A DNA stretch of 64,000 nt from Tropicimonas marinistellae (GCF_001509585.1 NZ_LNCI01000002.1:434001-498000), one strand, 5' to 3'; counted from the first letter of the stretch, positions 25,739 through 34,547 are shown. The notes: generated from the letters alone by a model not told the origin. Made by a program: numbers and translations.

Positions 25739-27009
25739 AACGCGGAACCCGCAAGATTGAAACTCAACTGGCCATCATCGGAACCGGGATCGCCGGGTTC
25801 GCGGCGAGTATCTTTGCTGGACAGCGCGGACTCGAAGTGGCCCAGTTCGGCCATAGCGGGGCGATGGCGTATACCACCGGGTATCTCGACTTGCTAGGCG
25901 TGCACGACCAGCGCTTGCAGCAGAACCCTTGGGATGCGTTGGACGCATTACGGCAGGATGAACCGCGACATCCGATGAGCGGTTTGTCGAATGCCACGAT
26001 CCGCGCCGCCATCGACGGTTTCACCGACGCGATCAGTGATATGGGTATCGGCTACACGAAGGCGGGCGATCACAACCTGTCCGGGCTGTTGCCCAACGGT
26101 CTCGCCAAGCCGACGCTCTCAGTTCCCGACACGATGCGTCCTGGCATCACGGCGCTGGAGACAGGAGCGAAGACACTCGTCGTGGATTTCGAAGGGTTGC
26201 AAGGGTTTAGCGCCAAGGCTTTCGAGGTCAATTTCCGCGACCGCTGGCCGGAGTTGAGCTCGGCTCGGTTGACGTTCCCCGGCATGGAGAACCGGCAGGT
26301 TTTCCCGGAGGTGCTTGCGCGCTCGCTGGAGACAAGCGCAACGCAGCAGGCGCTAGCAGAGCTGATCCGACCGCTGCTGAACGGCGTCGAATATGTCGGC
26401 TTGCCGGCCATCCTTGGAATGCACATGCCCGACGAGATCCGAGCGCGGATGGAGGAGGCCATCGGCGTGCGGCTGTTCGAGGTTCCGACCATCCCGCCGG
26501 CCGTTCCAGGCATCCGCTTGCGCGAAACCTTCGAACGCGCCCTGCCGGAAAAGGGTGTGCAACTCGAACCGCAGCTCAAGGTCGCGGAGGTCGATTTCCG
26601 GCCGACAGGGGCTACCTTACACCTACACGGGCCGATGGAGGATCTCGAGGTGGAAGCCTCCGCTGTTCTGCTCGCGACCGGACGGTTCCTTTCCGGCGGT
26701 CTCAAATCTGACCAGGACAGCCTCTCTGAGACCCTGCTCGACCTTCCGATCCGCCAACCGCAGGACCGGGACGCTTGGTTCCGGCAGGACTATCTCGACC
26801 CGCGCGGCCATCCGGTCAACCGGCTCGGGGTCGAGGTGGATGGGCGTTTCCAACCCGTCGGGGCGGATGGGGCGCCAGTCCATGAACGGCTCTTCGCTGC
26901 CGGTGCCATTCTCGCGCATCAGGACTGGGTACGCCAACGCTGTGGTGCCGGGCTGGCGATCGCCACCGCCCATGCGGCAACCGAGGCTGCTGCTGCCGTT
27001 CTTGGCTGA
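25735..27009 (+). CDS. glpB: Anaerobic glycerol-3-phosphate dehydrogenase subunit B
   Basis: This 424-residue flavoprotein has an N-terminal dinucleotide motif (LAIIGTGIAGFAASIFAGQ) and the GlpB-type segments YTTGYLDLLGVHD, GMENRQVFPEVLA and VLLATGRFLSGGL. It forms the soluble catalytic dimer with GlpA and hands electrons to the GlpC-like subunit. The start overlaps the glpA stop. It is the last gene of this cluster; the region behind it is IS debris. Function is well supported by order and family. Confidence 0.88.
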   Translation: MKRGTRKIETQLAIIGTGIAGFAASIFAGQRGLEVAQFGHSGAMAYTTGYLDLLGVHDQRLQQNPWDALDALRQDEPRHPMSGLSNATIRAAIDGFTDAISDMGIGYTKAGDHNLSGLLPNGLAKPTLSVPDTMRPGITALETGAKTLVVDFEGLQGFSAKAFEVNFRDRWPELSSARLTFPGMENRQVFPEVLARSLETSATQQALAELIRPLLNGVEYVGLPAILGMHMPDEIRARMEEAIGVRLFEVPTIPPAVPGIRLRETFERALPEKGVQLEPQLKVAEVDFRPTGATLHLHGPMEDLEVEASAVLLATGRFLSGGLKSDQDSLSETLLDLPIRQPQDRDAWFRQDYLDPRGHPVNRLGVEVDGRFQPVGADGAPVHERLFAAGAILAHQDWVRQRCGAGLAIATAHAATEAAAAVLG

Positions 27010-27520
27010 AAGAGCTGTAGCCCATTGCGGCGGGCTCGTCGGATCGATCATTGCAAACATGTCGGACATACTTGGCTGGGACGCGTTCCGCTCGCCCAGC
27101 CGTTCGAGGTTGACGATCGTGCCGAGCATGATGCGGTCATGGCTCCAGCCGGTCGGGCTCTGCGTCACCGTGGCACCAAAGGCGAGTAGGCAGCAAGGGC
27201 CATGATCCTGCGTCACAATTTGCTGTTCGTCGTCGTGCCATGCTTGGATTCGACAAAACCCACCGCTTGCCCAACAGGCACGAGCACGTCTTCTTCGGGG
27301 CGCGCGCGGATCAGGCTACGGCAATACCCGCCGCTCTCGTCGATCGACGTCACCTCGCTGCGGCATAGGGAGGGGCTCAATGATCTGTCGCAAACTGAGG
27401 CGAATTCGTCTCACACAACCGAAGGCTGCACTGAAGTTCATAGGTCAATCAACGAAACGTTTCGGCCGCCGCAGATCCGTTTCACCGCCAAGCATCGTTC
27501 CTGCGCAGCCGACGAATTCC
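27010..27520. other. Intergenic region with possible IS6 remnant
   Basis: No intact gene is seen. In the plus frame around 27392-27470 the peptide PKAALKFIGQSTKRFGRRRS recalls the KKAALKF segment of IS6-type transposases, as in the copy at 22113-22714. It is short and carries no other supporting motif. The remainder looks like unconstrained sequence. Confidence 0.3.
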
Positions 27521-27778
27521 CTAGGCGTCGACAACAAACGCCTTGTCGCGCGAGGTCTGCCCACTGATCTGATGCATGTGCGCAGCCGGTATGCCGAGTG
27601 CATCAGCAAGGACCTTCAAGGCCGAATCATTTGCCCGCTCGTTCTCGATGTCATCCGTGATGAAAACCCTGAGCCCCATGCACTCAACAAGAAGGTCGTT
27701 ATGTGGGGCATTCGGTGTAACCCGGATTTCGATCTCTGTTCCGGGGGAAGACAGGTCTGACAGGATACCGTACTTCAT
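27521..27778 (-). CDS. DUF167/YggU family protein
   Basis: This 85-residue protein matches the small YggU/DUF167 fold. It shows IEIRVTPNAPHNDL (usual V.VTP.A..N.), an ERANDSALKVLADALGIPAA helix like the (G)KAN..L...LA..L.V block, and HQISGQTSRDKAFVV like the (V)SG.TSR.K block. The molecular function of the family is not established. It is an isolated minus-strand gene in the AT-richer gap before the hydrogenase operon. ATG at 27778 is supported by context only. Confidence 0.68.
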   Translation of the reverse strand: MKYGILSDLSSPGTEIEIRVTPNAPHNDLLVECMGLRVFITDDIENERANDSALKVLADALGIPAAHMHQISGQTSRDKAFVVDA

Positions 27779-28464
27779 GGATGAGGCCTCCCAGGGCGCG
27801 TTCTAATGCTCATATGTATATTGTCAGTATATAATATAATCGCTCGTTATGCCACGAGAAGGATGCCCATGTGTTCTTCGCATGGGAAGCCTGGATTGCA
27901 GGCTGGCGGTGCTGTCTCGTGTTCGTCGCGGACAGAATAAGAGTGCAAGAGGCAATCTGCTTTAGCGTATACATTGAGAAATTTCAGGATTCAGGGCCGC
28001 GCTGAAAGCAAAAGTGTCCTGCTTGAGCATGACACCTAGTGTATAGGGTGACCGAATAGGACTACGACCGCAGCGCCCTGTGCGCTGAGGAGTTCACGAT
28101 TAAGGCGCAAAACGAGTATTGGATATCCAATCATTTGGTATCTGGTGCGCCCGGCATTTCCGACAGATTCACATATGTTTTAAGGGGCGTTTCGCGGCTG
28201 AATCTGTAGCGGTAACGGCGATCCAACGCGTCAAAAATGTCGCTGGCGCCAATGTGAAAGTTAAAGAATTTCTTTTATTTACAACATCATAAAGAAAGCA
28301 TGGGGAAAATCCGATAGCGATAACCTGCATTTCAGTTACGCAATGCCACATTGTTCAAGAATTCGAATTATTGCATGACACAGATCAAGGACGAAGCTGT
28401 TCGGATCTGTAAAAAAATCGCGAACTAGCCCCAAGAGCCAGATAGAAATACCAGGATCGCAATA
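27779..28464. promoter_or_regulatory. AT-richer control region upstream of the hydrogenase operon
   Basis: This 690-base gap carries no convincing gene. It includes an AT-rich block (about 27806-27842) with TATA-like boxes that may serve the minus-strand DUF167 gene, and a perfect 14-bp palindrome ATTGGATATCCAAT at 28118-28131. The last 250 bases are AT-rich and should contain the promoter of the hydrogenase operon. No sigma-54 promoter or clear FNR box was found. Confidence 0.45.
28118..28131. promoter_or_regulatory. 14-bp perfect palindrome ATTGGATATCCAAT
   Basis: A perfect palindrome lies about 335 bases upstream of the first hydrogenase-operon gene, in otherwise gene-free DNA. A second TTTGG follows at 28134-28138. 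This could be a repressor or activator operator for the hydrogenase operon. The binding protein is unknown. Confidence 0.35.
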
Positions 28465-28902
28465 GTGCGAAATTCGTCGAATTCGCGAGCTGACCTCGTC
28501 CAGCTCAAGGAGGCGGTGGCGAACCTCCCCACGGGAAATGCGCCGCCGATCCTGTCCGAGATACTCGAAGCGCTCGGCCGCCTGGTCGACCGGGCAGAGC
28601 CCACGGTCATCGATCTCGGAGCCATTCCATTTACCGGAGGGGACGAGAAGGTCCTTCAGGAGGTCCTGGGAAACGGCGAAGTGAATGCCGTTCTGGACGC
28701 GATGGGCGAGAGCCACATCCAAGAAACGGGGATCCCGGGCGTGTGGCGTGTCGACCACTCCGACCCGAAGGGAGAGGTCCAGTCCCGTTTCATCGAAATC
28801 ACGTTTGTGCCCGACATCCTGAAGACGCAGTCGGAGGATGCCCTGCGCGGGCAAGAAATACTGGCCGAACGCCTGAGCGAAAGGTTGCGCGCCACGAACT
28901 AG
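28465..28902 (+). CDS. HupH/HyaF-like hydrogenase expression protein, single domain
   Basis: This 145-residue protein contains GNGEVNAVLDAMGESHIQET and FPGVWRV-like text (IPGVWRVDHSDPKGEV), the signature of the HupH/HyaF domain. Classical HupH has about 280 residues with two domains, and here one copy is present. These proteins assist maturation of the hydrogenase small subunit. The GTG start at 28465 is preceded by AGGA. The gene is 13 bases before the small-subunit gene, so it opens the hydrogenase operon. Confidence 0.78.
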   Translation: MRNSSNSRADLVQLKEAVANLPTGNAPPILSEILEALGRLVDRAEPTVIDLGAIPFTGGDEKVLQEVLGNGEVNAVLDAMGESHIQETGIPGVWRVDHSDPKGEVQSRFIEITFVPDILKTQSEDALRGQEILAERLSERLRATN

Positions 28903-28915
28903 GGAGGTTGTGTCG

Positions 28916-30013
28916 ATGTCGAGTAGTCCGTTGCTACCGAAGATGATGAAGGCGCACGGGGTCAGTCGCAGGAGTTTCCTGAAATACTGCGCTTCACTCA
29001 CATCGCTGATGGCATTGCCGCCAGCAATGGCCCCAAGGATCGCCCATGCGCTCGAGACAGCGCCTCGCCCGTCCGTGATCTGGCTCTCCTTCCAGGAATG
29101 CACCGGCTGCACCGAAGCGATCACCCGGTCGAGCGCGCCATCGCTCGAGGAACTGATCTTCGATTCGATCTCTCTCGACTATCACCATACGCTACAGGCA
29201 GCCTCCGGCTATGCGGCAGAACAAGCCCGCGAAGAGGCGATGAAGGAACACCACGGCAAGTACCTCGTGATTGTCGACGGCTCCATCCCGCTGGATGAAC
29301 CGGGTTTCTCGGCCATCGCCGGTATCTCCAACCTCGACATGCTGAAGGAAACAGCTGAAGGGGCAGCAGCGATTGTCAGCGTGGGGACCTGTGCGGCCTA
29401 TGGCGGGCTTCCGCAGGCCAACCCGAACCCGACCGGCGCCGTCGCGGTTTCCGACATCATCAAAGACAAGCCGATCATCAACGTGCCCGGTTGTCCGCCG
29501 ATCCCGATGGTCATGACGGCCGTGCTGGCGCATTACCTGACCTTCGGCATTCCCGACTTGGACGAACTGGGCCGCCCGAAGGCGTTCTTTGCCGAGTCGA
29601 TCCACGACCGTTGCTACCGTCGCCCATTCTACGACAAGGGCCTCTTTGCCGAAAGCTTCGACGACGCCGGCGCCCGCGCCGGCTGGTGCCTCTACAAGCT
29701 CGGCTGCAAGGGGCCGACCACAAAGAGCGTCTGCGCCACGGTAAAATGGAACGATAGCACCTCCTTCCCGATCGAAGCCGGACATGGATGTCTCGGCTGC
29801 ACCGAGCCGGATTTCTGGGACAATGGCGGGTTCTACAAGCCGCTTTCTGCGCCCGCTGGAGAGTACCGGCGCATGGGACAGGCCGCCCTTGTCGCTGGCG
29901 TCGCCGCAGGCATCGGCGGCGGCTACCTCGCCAAGAAGAACAAAGCCAAGGCGCAAGCCGATCACGAAACCGTCGATGCCTTTACGCTTGAGAAGGAGGA
30001 GAGCGAGTCATGA
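28916..30013 (+). CDS. hynS: [NiFe] hydrogenase small subunit, Isp-type
   Basis: This 365-residue small subunit carries a Tat signal (SRRSFLK, residues 18-24). The proximal-cluster motif ECTGCTEA (Cys62, Cys65) is the ordinary form, without the extra cysteines of O2-tolerant enzymes. Further cluster ligands lie in GTCAAYGG, PGCPP, HDRCYRR, LGCKG and GCLGCTEPDFWD. A C-terminal membrane helix (about 328-345) is followed by a basic tail. It accepts electrons from the NiFe site and passes them to Isp1/Isp2. ATG at 28916 is chosen because GGGAGG lies 8 bases upstream. The stop overlaps the isp1 start (ATGA). The protein should face the periplasm. Confidence 0.93.
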   Translation: MSSSPLLPKMMKAHGVSRRSFLKYCASLTSLMALPPAMAPRIAHALETAPRPSVIWLSFQECTGCTEAITRSSAPSLEELIFDSISLDYHHTLQAASGYAAEQAREEAMKEHHGKYLVIVDGSIPLDEPGFSAIAGISNLDMLKETAEGAAAIVSVGTCAAYGGLPQANPNPTGAVAVSDIIKDKPIINVPGCPPIPMVMTAVLAHYLTFGIPDLDELGRPKAFFAESIHDRCYRRPFYDKGLFAESFDDAGARAGWCLYKLGCKGPTTKSVCATVKWNDSTSFPIEAGHGCLGCTEPDFWDNGGFYKPLSAPAGEYRRMGQAALVAGVAAGIGGGYLAKKNKAKAQADHETVDAFTLEKEESES

Positions 30014-30675
30014 ACAACCCGTATTTCGATCTCCTGATGTTCGCCCGCGGGCCGCTTTTCGATCTTGCGCTGCTCGTCTTCGTCGCCGGCATTCTGATCC
30101 GGATCGTGGAGATCCTCGTCCTCGGACGGAAGAAGGATTTCTCCAAGGCCAAGGGAAAGCCTGTCCAGCAGGGGATCAAGACGATCTTCACACGGACCCT
30201 CCCGCGCCCCGGAGCGATCAAGGCCAACCCCATCACCATTGTGGGCGGTTACGTCTTCCACATCGGCTTTTTCATCGCCTTCCTGCTTTTCGTGCCGCAT
30301 ATCGCGTTGATCGAGGCGCTAACGGGTCTGAGCTGGCCGGGCGTTGGCCGGGTGATCATCGAGAGCGCGACGGTGATTGCAGTCATCGCCGGTCTCGCTC
30401 TGCTCTACACCCGCTGGAAAGACCCGGTGCGGCGCAAGCTGACGACCTGGGTGGACTACCTGGTGCTGATCCTCAGCCTTCTACCGCTCATCACCGGCTA
30501 TGTGGCTGTCAACAAGCTGTTTGGCGACCCGACCTTCATGATGGCGCTGCACATCCTATCCGTCGATATTCTGATGATCGTCTTCCCCTTCACCAAGCTG
30601 ATGCACGCCTTCACCTTTGCGATGGCGCGTTACTACAACGGATCGATCCAGGGCCGCAAAGGAGCTGAATCATGA
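30010..30675 (+). CDS. isp1: Isp1, NarI/DsrM-like cytochrome b membrane subunit
   Basis: This 221-residue protein has about five membrane helices, starting with LLMFARGPLFDLALLVFVAG. Histidines in FHIGFFIAFLLF, MMALHILSVD and MHAFTF are suitable haem b ligands. It belongs to the NarI/DsrM/HdrE-like cytochrome group. In Isp-type hydrogenases Isp1 connects the periplasmic small subunit with the quinone pool and the cytoplasmic Isp2. It overlaps both neighbours (ATGA at 30010 and at 30672). Confidence 0.88.
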   Translation: MNNPYFDLLMFARGPLFDLALLVFVAGILIRIVEILVLGRKKDFSKAKGKPVQQGIKTIFTRTLPRPGAIKANPITIVGGYVFHIGFFIAFLLFVPHIALIEALTGLSWPGVGRVIIESATVIAVIAGLALLYTRWKDPVRRKLTTWVDYLVLILSLLPLITGYVAVNKLFGDPTFMMALHILSVDILMIVFPFTKLMHAFTFAMARYYNGSIQGRKGAES

Positions 30676-31934
30676 GTGCGACTGCCGAACGCGGCGTCAA
30701 CGCCCTGCGCGAACAGATCGACGCACCAGTTGCGAGTTTCTTCTCAAGCTGTGTGAGCTGTGGTCTCTGCGCGGACGCCTGCATCTTTTTCCAGGAAACT
30801 CAGGATCCGCAATACACGCCCATTCGCAAGGTCGAGTTGCTGCGGCGGGTCTGGGAGAACGAATACACGCTCTTCGGACGCGTGAAGTCCATGTTGGGGC
30901 TCGGCAACACGATCACCGAGGAAGATTTCACCGAGATGGAGCGGCTGGTCTATGACAGCTGTACCATGTGCGGGCGCTGCACGATGGTCTGCCCGGTGGG
31001 TAATGACATTACCATGATGATCCGAAAGATGCGTGAGGGCATGTCGGCGGCGGGCCATGCGCCGGTCGAACTGATCGGGGCGGCCAAGCGACACACCAAG
31101 GGCAACAGCCCGATGGGGGACCTGAGCAAGGCCATCCAGTCACAGGTCAAGCATGCCATCGCCGATACAGGTATCGACATCGAATTCGACAAGGCGGGCG
31201 TGGATTACCTTGTGATCCTCTCGGCCCAGGAAATCGCCGAATATCCGGAGGTGATCGGCGCCATGGCGCAGATCTTTGCCAAGGCCGGTGTGACCTGGAC
31301 AATCTCGAGCGAGGCTTTCGAGGCAACCAATGTCGGTGTCCAGATCGGAAACCGCGACGTGGCGAAGTACCTCGTCACACGGGTGGTTGAAGCCGCTGAG
31401 AAGCTCGGCGTGAAGAAGGTCATCAGCCCGGAATGTGGCCATGCCTACCAGGCGCTCCGGTGGGAAGGGCCGAACCTCATCGGGCGGGAATACGGTTTCG
31501 AGGTGGTTCATATCATCGAGTTGCTCGATCAGTTGCGCGCGGAGGGCAAGCTGAAGACGTCGGGCAAGGACACCGACAAGATCACCTTCCACGATCCGTG
31601 CCAGATCAACCGCCGTGGCGGCATCAACAAAGAGCCACGCAGGCTCCTCAACATGGTCGCCGAGAACTTTGTCGAGACCGACGATGCCGGGACAATGAAC
31701 TGGTGCTGCTCGGCCGGCGGCGGCGTGGGCGCCAACGAGCGCGCGGGGGACCTGAAGAATGCCGCCTTCCAGCTCAAGAAGCGGCAGTTCGAGAAGGTCG
31801 CGCCAGACAAAATCGTGACCATGTGCGCCTTCTGCCACCACACGCTGGAGAACGCACTGGAAGACAATGACATGGATATCGAGGTGGCCGGCCTGACCGA
31901 GATGATGGCCGAATACCTGGATGACGAGGATTGA
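30672..31934 (+). CDS. isp2: Isp2, HdrD/DsrK-like iron-sulfur protein
   Basis: This 420-residue cytoplasmic protein has two [4Fe-4S] motifs, SCVSCGLCADAC (Cys27-37) and SCTMCGRCTMVCP (Cys97-107). A C-terminal CCG domain follows, with DPCQIN, NWCCSAGGG and CAFCHH at HdrD-like spacing. The CCG domain in HdrD and DsrK binds the non-cubane cluster that reduces or oxidises disulfides. Isp2 is thought to work on an unknown thiol/disulfide partner. A true DsrC is encoded less than 4 kb downstream in the same operon, which makes DsrC a strong candidate partner (inferred). Confidence 0.9.
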   Translation: MSATAERGVNALREQIDAPVASFFSSCVSCGLCADACIFFQETQDPQYTPIRKVELLRRVWENEYTLFGRVKSMLGLGNTITEEDFTEMERLVYDSCTMCGRCTMVCPVGNDITMMIRKMREGMSAAGHAPVELIGAAKRHTKGNSPMGDLSKAIQSQVKHAIADTGIDIEFDKAGVDYLVILSAQEIAEYPEVIGAMAQIFAKAGVTWTISSEAFEATNVGVQIGNRDVAKYLVTRVVEAAEKLGVKKVISPECGHAYQALRWEGPNLIGREYGFEVVHIIELLDQLRAEGKLKTSGKDTDKITFHDPCQINRRGGINKEPRRLLNMVAENFVETDDAGTMNWCCSAGGGVGANERAGDLKNAAFQLKKRQFEKVAPDKIVTMCAFCHHTLENALEDNDMDIEVAGLTEMMAEYLDDED

Positions 31935-31947
31935 GGGGAGACGCGAG

Positions 31948-33666
31948 ATGGCTCAAAGACTGGTCGTAGATCCCATCACACGGATCGAGGGGCACCTGCG
32001 CGTCGAAGCGCAGATGGACGGCAATACCATCGCCGATGCCTATTCCTCCGGCACCATGGTCCGCGGCATCGAGATCATCCTGCGTGACCGTGACCCGCGC
32101 GATGCCTGGGCCTTTGCCCAGCGGATCTGCGGCGTCTGCACGCTGGTGCACGGGCTGGCCTCGGTGCGGGCGGTGGAAGATGCGCTGGACTGGAAGATCC
32201 CGAAGAACGCGCAGCTGATCCGCAATCTGATGATTGCGGCGCAATACGTCCATGACCATGTGATGCACTTCTATCACCTGCACGCGCTGGACTGGGTGGA
32301 CGTTGTTTCCGCACTTGAGGCCGATCCGAAGGCAACCTCGGAACTGGCCCAATCGCTCAGCAACTACCCGCGCTCCTCGCCGGGGCACTTCTCGGACGTG
32401 AAGAAGAAGCTGAAGGGCTTCGTCGAAAGCGGGCAACTGGGGATCTTCTCTGGCGGATACTGGGGGCATGCGGGCTACAAGCTTCCGCCCGAAGCGAACC
32501 TGATGGCGGTATCGCATTACCTGGATGCGCTGGCATGGCAGCGGGATGTGTCCAAGCTGCACACCATCTTCGGGGGCAAGAACCCGCATCCGAACTTCGT
32601 TTGCGGTGGCGTACCGAGCCCGATCGACCCGAATTCCGAGGGCGCGATCAACATGGCCGCGCTGAGCCAGGTCTCCTCCATCATCACCCAGATGGAAGAC
32701 TTCGTGAACCAGGCCTACCTGCCCGACACGCTGGCCATAGCGTCCTTCTACAAGGACTGGGGCGCCATCGGCGAAGGGGTTGGCAACTTCCTTTGCTACG
32801 GGGACTTCCCGACCGGAGACACCAACGACATCTCGTCCTTCCTCGTCCCGCGCGGGGTGATCCTCGACCGGGACCTCTCGACGATCCACAACGTGGATCT
32901 CCACGATGAGGGGCAGATCGAGGAGTACGTTGATCATGCCTGGTACAAGTACCGCAACGGCAAGGGCACGGGCCTGCATCCCTACGACGGCGAGACCGAG
33001 CTTAAGTATACCGGACCCAAGCCGCCCTACACCCAGCTCAACGTTGACCAGGAGTATTCCTGGCTAAAGTCGCCGCGCTGGAAGGGCAAGCCGATGGAGG
33101 TGGGGCCGCTCAGCCGGATGCTGATGCTCTATGCCAAGGGGCACGAACAGGCGAAGGAGCTGGTGGACAGCACGCTCACCACGCTGGACGTTCCGGTGGA
33201 GGCGTTGTTTTCTACCCTTGGCCGGACGGCGGCGCGGACGCTGGAGACCAAGATCTACCTCGACATGATGCGTGGCTGGTATAACGACCTCGTCGCCAAC
33301 ATCGCCGCGGGGGATCTCGAGACCCACAACGACGCGCTCTGGAATCCGGCCAGCTGGCCGCGCGTGGCGAAGGGGGCAGGCTACATGGAGGCCCCGCGCG
33401 GGGCGCTTGGCCACTGGATCGTCATCAAGAACCGCAAAATCGACAATTACCAGGCCATCGTGCCCACGACCTGGAATGCCGGGCCGCGGGATTCCGATGG
33501 CGTCTCCGGGCCCTACGAGGCGGCGCTGAAGGGGCACGAACTGGCCAATCCGGACCAGCCGCTGGAGATCCTGCGTACCATACACAGCTTCGACCCCTGC
33601 ATTGCCTGCGCGGTGCACATGGTCGGCGAGGATGGCGACGAAAAGCTCAAGATCAAGGTCCGCTGA
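31948..33666 (+). CDS. hynL: [NiFe] hydrogenase large subunit, Isp-type
   Basis: This 572-residue catalytic subunit has the L1 motif RICGVC (Cys61, Cys64) and the C-terminal L2 motif DPCIACAVH (about 549-557), which together hold the NiFe(CN)2CO site. Maturation should remove the 15-residue tail MVGEDGDEKLKIKVR after His557, and a suitable protease gene lies at 39414-39890. It starts at ATG 31948 after GAGGGGAG. The order small subunit, Isp1, Isp2, large subunit is diagnostic of group 1e (Isp-type) enzymes such as those of purple sulfur bacteria. It oxidises H2 in the periplasm, or evolves it from sulfur-derived electrons. Confidence 0.95.
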   Translation: MAQRLVVDPITRIEGHLRVEAQMDGNTIADAYSSGTMVRGIEIILRDRDPRDAWAFAQRICGVCTLVHGLASVRAVEDALDWKIPKNAQLIRNLMIAAQYVHDHVMHFYHLHALDWVDVVSALEADPKATSELAQSLSNYPRSSPGHFSDVKKKLKGFVESGQLGIFSGGYWGHAGYKLPPEANLMAVSHYLDALAWQRDVSKLHTIFGGKNPHPNFVCGGVPSPIDPNSEGAINMAALSQVSSIITQMEDFVNQAYLPDTLAIASFYKDWGAIGEGVGNFLCYGDFPTGDTNDISSFLVPRGVILDRDLSTIHNVDLHDEGQIEEYVDHAWYKYRNGKGTGLHPYDGETELKYTGPKPPYTQLNVDQEYSWLKSPRWKGKPMEVGPLSRMLMLYAKGHEQAKELVDSTLTTLDVPVEALFSTLGRTAARTLETKIYLDMMRGWYNDLVANIAAGDLETHNDALWNPASWPRVAKGAGYMEAPRGALGHWIVIKNRKIDNYQAIVPTTWNAGPRDSDGVSGPYEAALKGHELANPDQPLEILRTIHSFDPCIACAVHMVGEDGDEKLKIKVR

Positions 33667-33675
33667 GGCCCCCCG

Positions 33676-33705
33676 GGCGCCGCCCCGCCAGCACGGGGCG
33701 GCGCC
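33676..33705 (+). terminator. 12-bp stem hairpin between hynL and dsrE2
   Basis: A perfect stem GGCGCCGCCCCG (33676-33687) / CGGGGCGGCGCC (33694-33705) with a 6-base loop follows the hynL stop. There is no T-run, so it is probably an mRNA processing or stabilising hairpin, or a partial terminator, that separates hydrogenase expression from the sulfur-transfer genes behind it. Confidence 0.6.
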
Positions 33706-33734
33706 AAAGACGCGAAGGCGAAAGGAAATGCCAG

Positions 33735-34238
33735 ATGCTTGACGACAGCCAACTCGAAAACGCCAAGAGCATGTCGATCATTGTCACGAAGGGCACGCTG
33801 GACTGGGCTTATCCGCCCTTCATCCTCGGGACCACCGCCGCGGCGATGGATGTGGAAGTGACCATGTTCTTCACCTTCTACGGCCTCGTCCTGCTCAAGA
33901 AGGATCTCGATCTCGGCTTCTCGACGCTCGGAAACGCGGCGATGGAAATGCCGATGATGGGCGGGCACATGAAGATGCCCAACATGGTGTCGATGCTGCC
34001 CGGCGCCGGCGCGCTGGCCGGCACCATGATGAAGAACCTGATGGCCAAGAAGGGCGTGGCTTCGATCGAGGATCTGCGCGAGGCGGCCGTCGATCTCGAG
34101 ATCCGCATGATCGCCTGCCAGATGACGCTCGACCTCTTCGAATACTCGAAGGAGGACATGATCGACGGAATCGAGCTGGGAGGCGCCGCGACCTACATGG
34201 AGAACGCCCTCAAATCGGACATCAACCTGTTCATCTGA
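33735..34238 (+). CDS. dsrE2: DsrE2-like sulfurtransferase-associated protein
   Basis: This 167-residue protein has the DsrE fold, starting SMSIIVTKGTLDWAYPPFIL, with a methionine-rich middle and the conserved Cys in MIACQMTLDLF. DsrE2 proteins are found beside TusA and rhodanese in sulfur oxidisers and move persulfide sulfur between carriers. ATG at 33735 follows AAAGGAAATG. The gene is 28 bases before tusA. The neighbours on both sides support a sulfur-trafficking role. Confidence 0.84.
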   Translation: MLDDSQLENAKSMSIIVTKGTLDWAYPPFILGTTAAAMDVEVTMFFTFYGLVLLKKDLDLGFSTLGNAAMEMPMMGGHMKMPNMVSMLPGAGALAGTMMKNLMAKKGVASIEDLREAAVDLEIRMIACQMTLDLFEYSKEDMIDGIELGGAATYMENALKSDINLFI

Positions 34239-34265
34239 ACGCTATCACTACCAAGGAGAAATCAC

Positions 34266-34490
34266 GTGGCCGACCAAACCCTCAATGCCGAAGGTCTGAA
34301 CTGCCCGCTTCCTATCCTCCGCGCCAAGAAGACGCTCAAGGGCATGAGTTCGGGTCAGGTGCTCGAGATCACCGCGACCGATCCGGGTTCAGTGGCCGAC
34401 ATGGCTGCCTTCTGCAACCAGACCGGCAACGAGCTCTTGAGTTCGTCCAGCGAAGGCGACGTCTACACCTACGAGATCAGGAAAGCCTGA
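34266..34490 (+). CDS. tusA: TusA sulfur carrier protein
   Basis: This 74-residue protein has the TusA signature LNAEGLNCPLPILRAKK with the persulfide Cys13 in CPLP. TusA carries sulfane sulfur from rhodaneses and desulfurases to acceptors such as DsrEFH and DsrC. GTG start at 34266 follows AAGGAG. It lies between dsrE2 and dsrE, the usual neighbourhood in sulfur-oxidising bacteria. Confidence 0.92.
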   Translation: MADQTLNAEGLNCPLPILRAKKTLKGMSSGQVLEITATDPGSVADMAAFCNQTGNELLSSSSEGDVYTYEIRKA

Positions 34491-34491
34491 C

Positions 34492-34547
34492 ATCCACGTG
34501 GATCGCGACCGTTCACGTCTGGTCAGCCGCTCAACCGGCGACTGACC
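34492..34547. repeat. Palindrome and hairpin between tusA and dsrE
   Basis: A perfect 12-bp palindrome ATCCACGTGGAT (34492-34503) stands directly after the tusA stop. It is followed by an imperfect hairpin with arms GGTCAG (34521-34526) and CTGACC (34542-34547) plus inner CGC/GCG pairs. No T-run follows. This 154-base gap is the largest inside the dsr part and may be a processing site or contain a second promoter. Confidence 0.4.
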
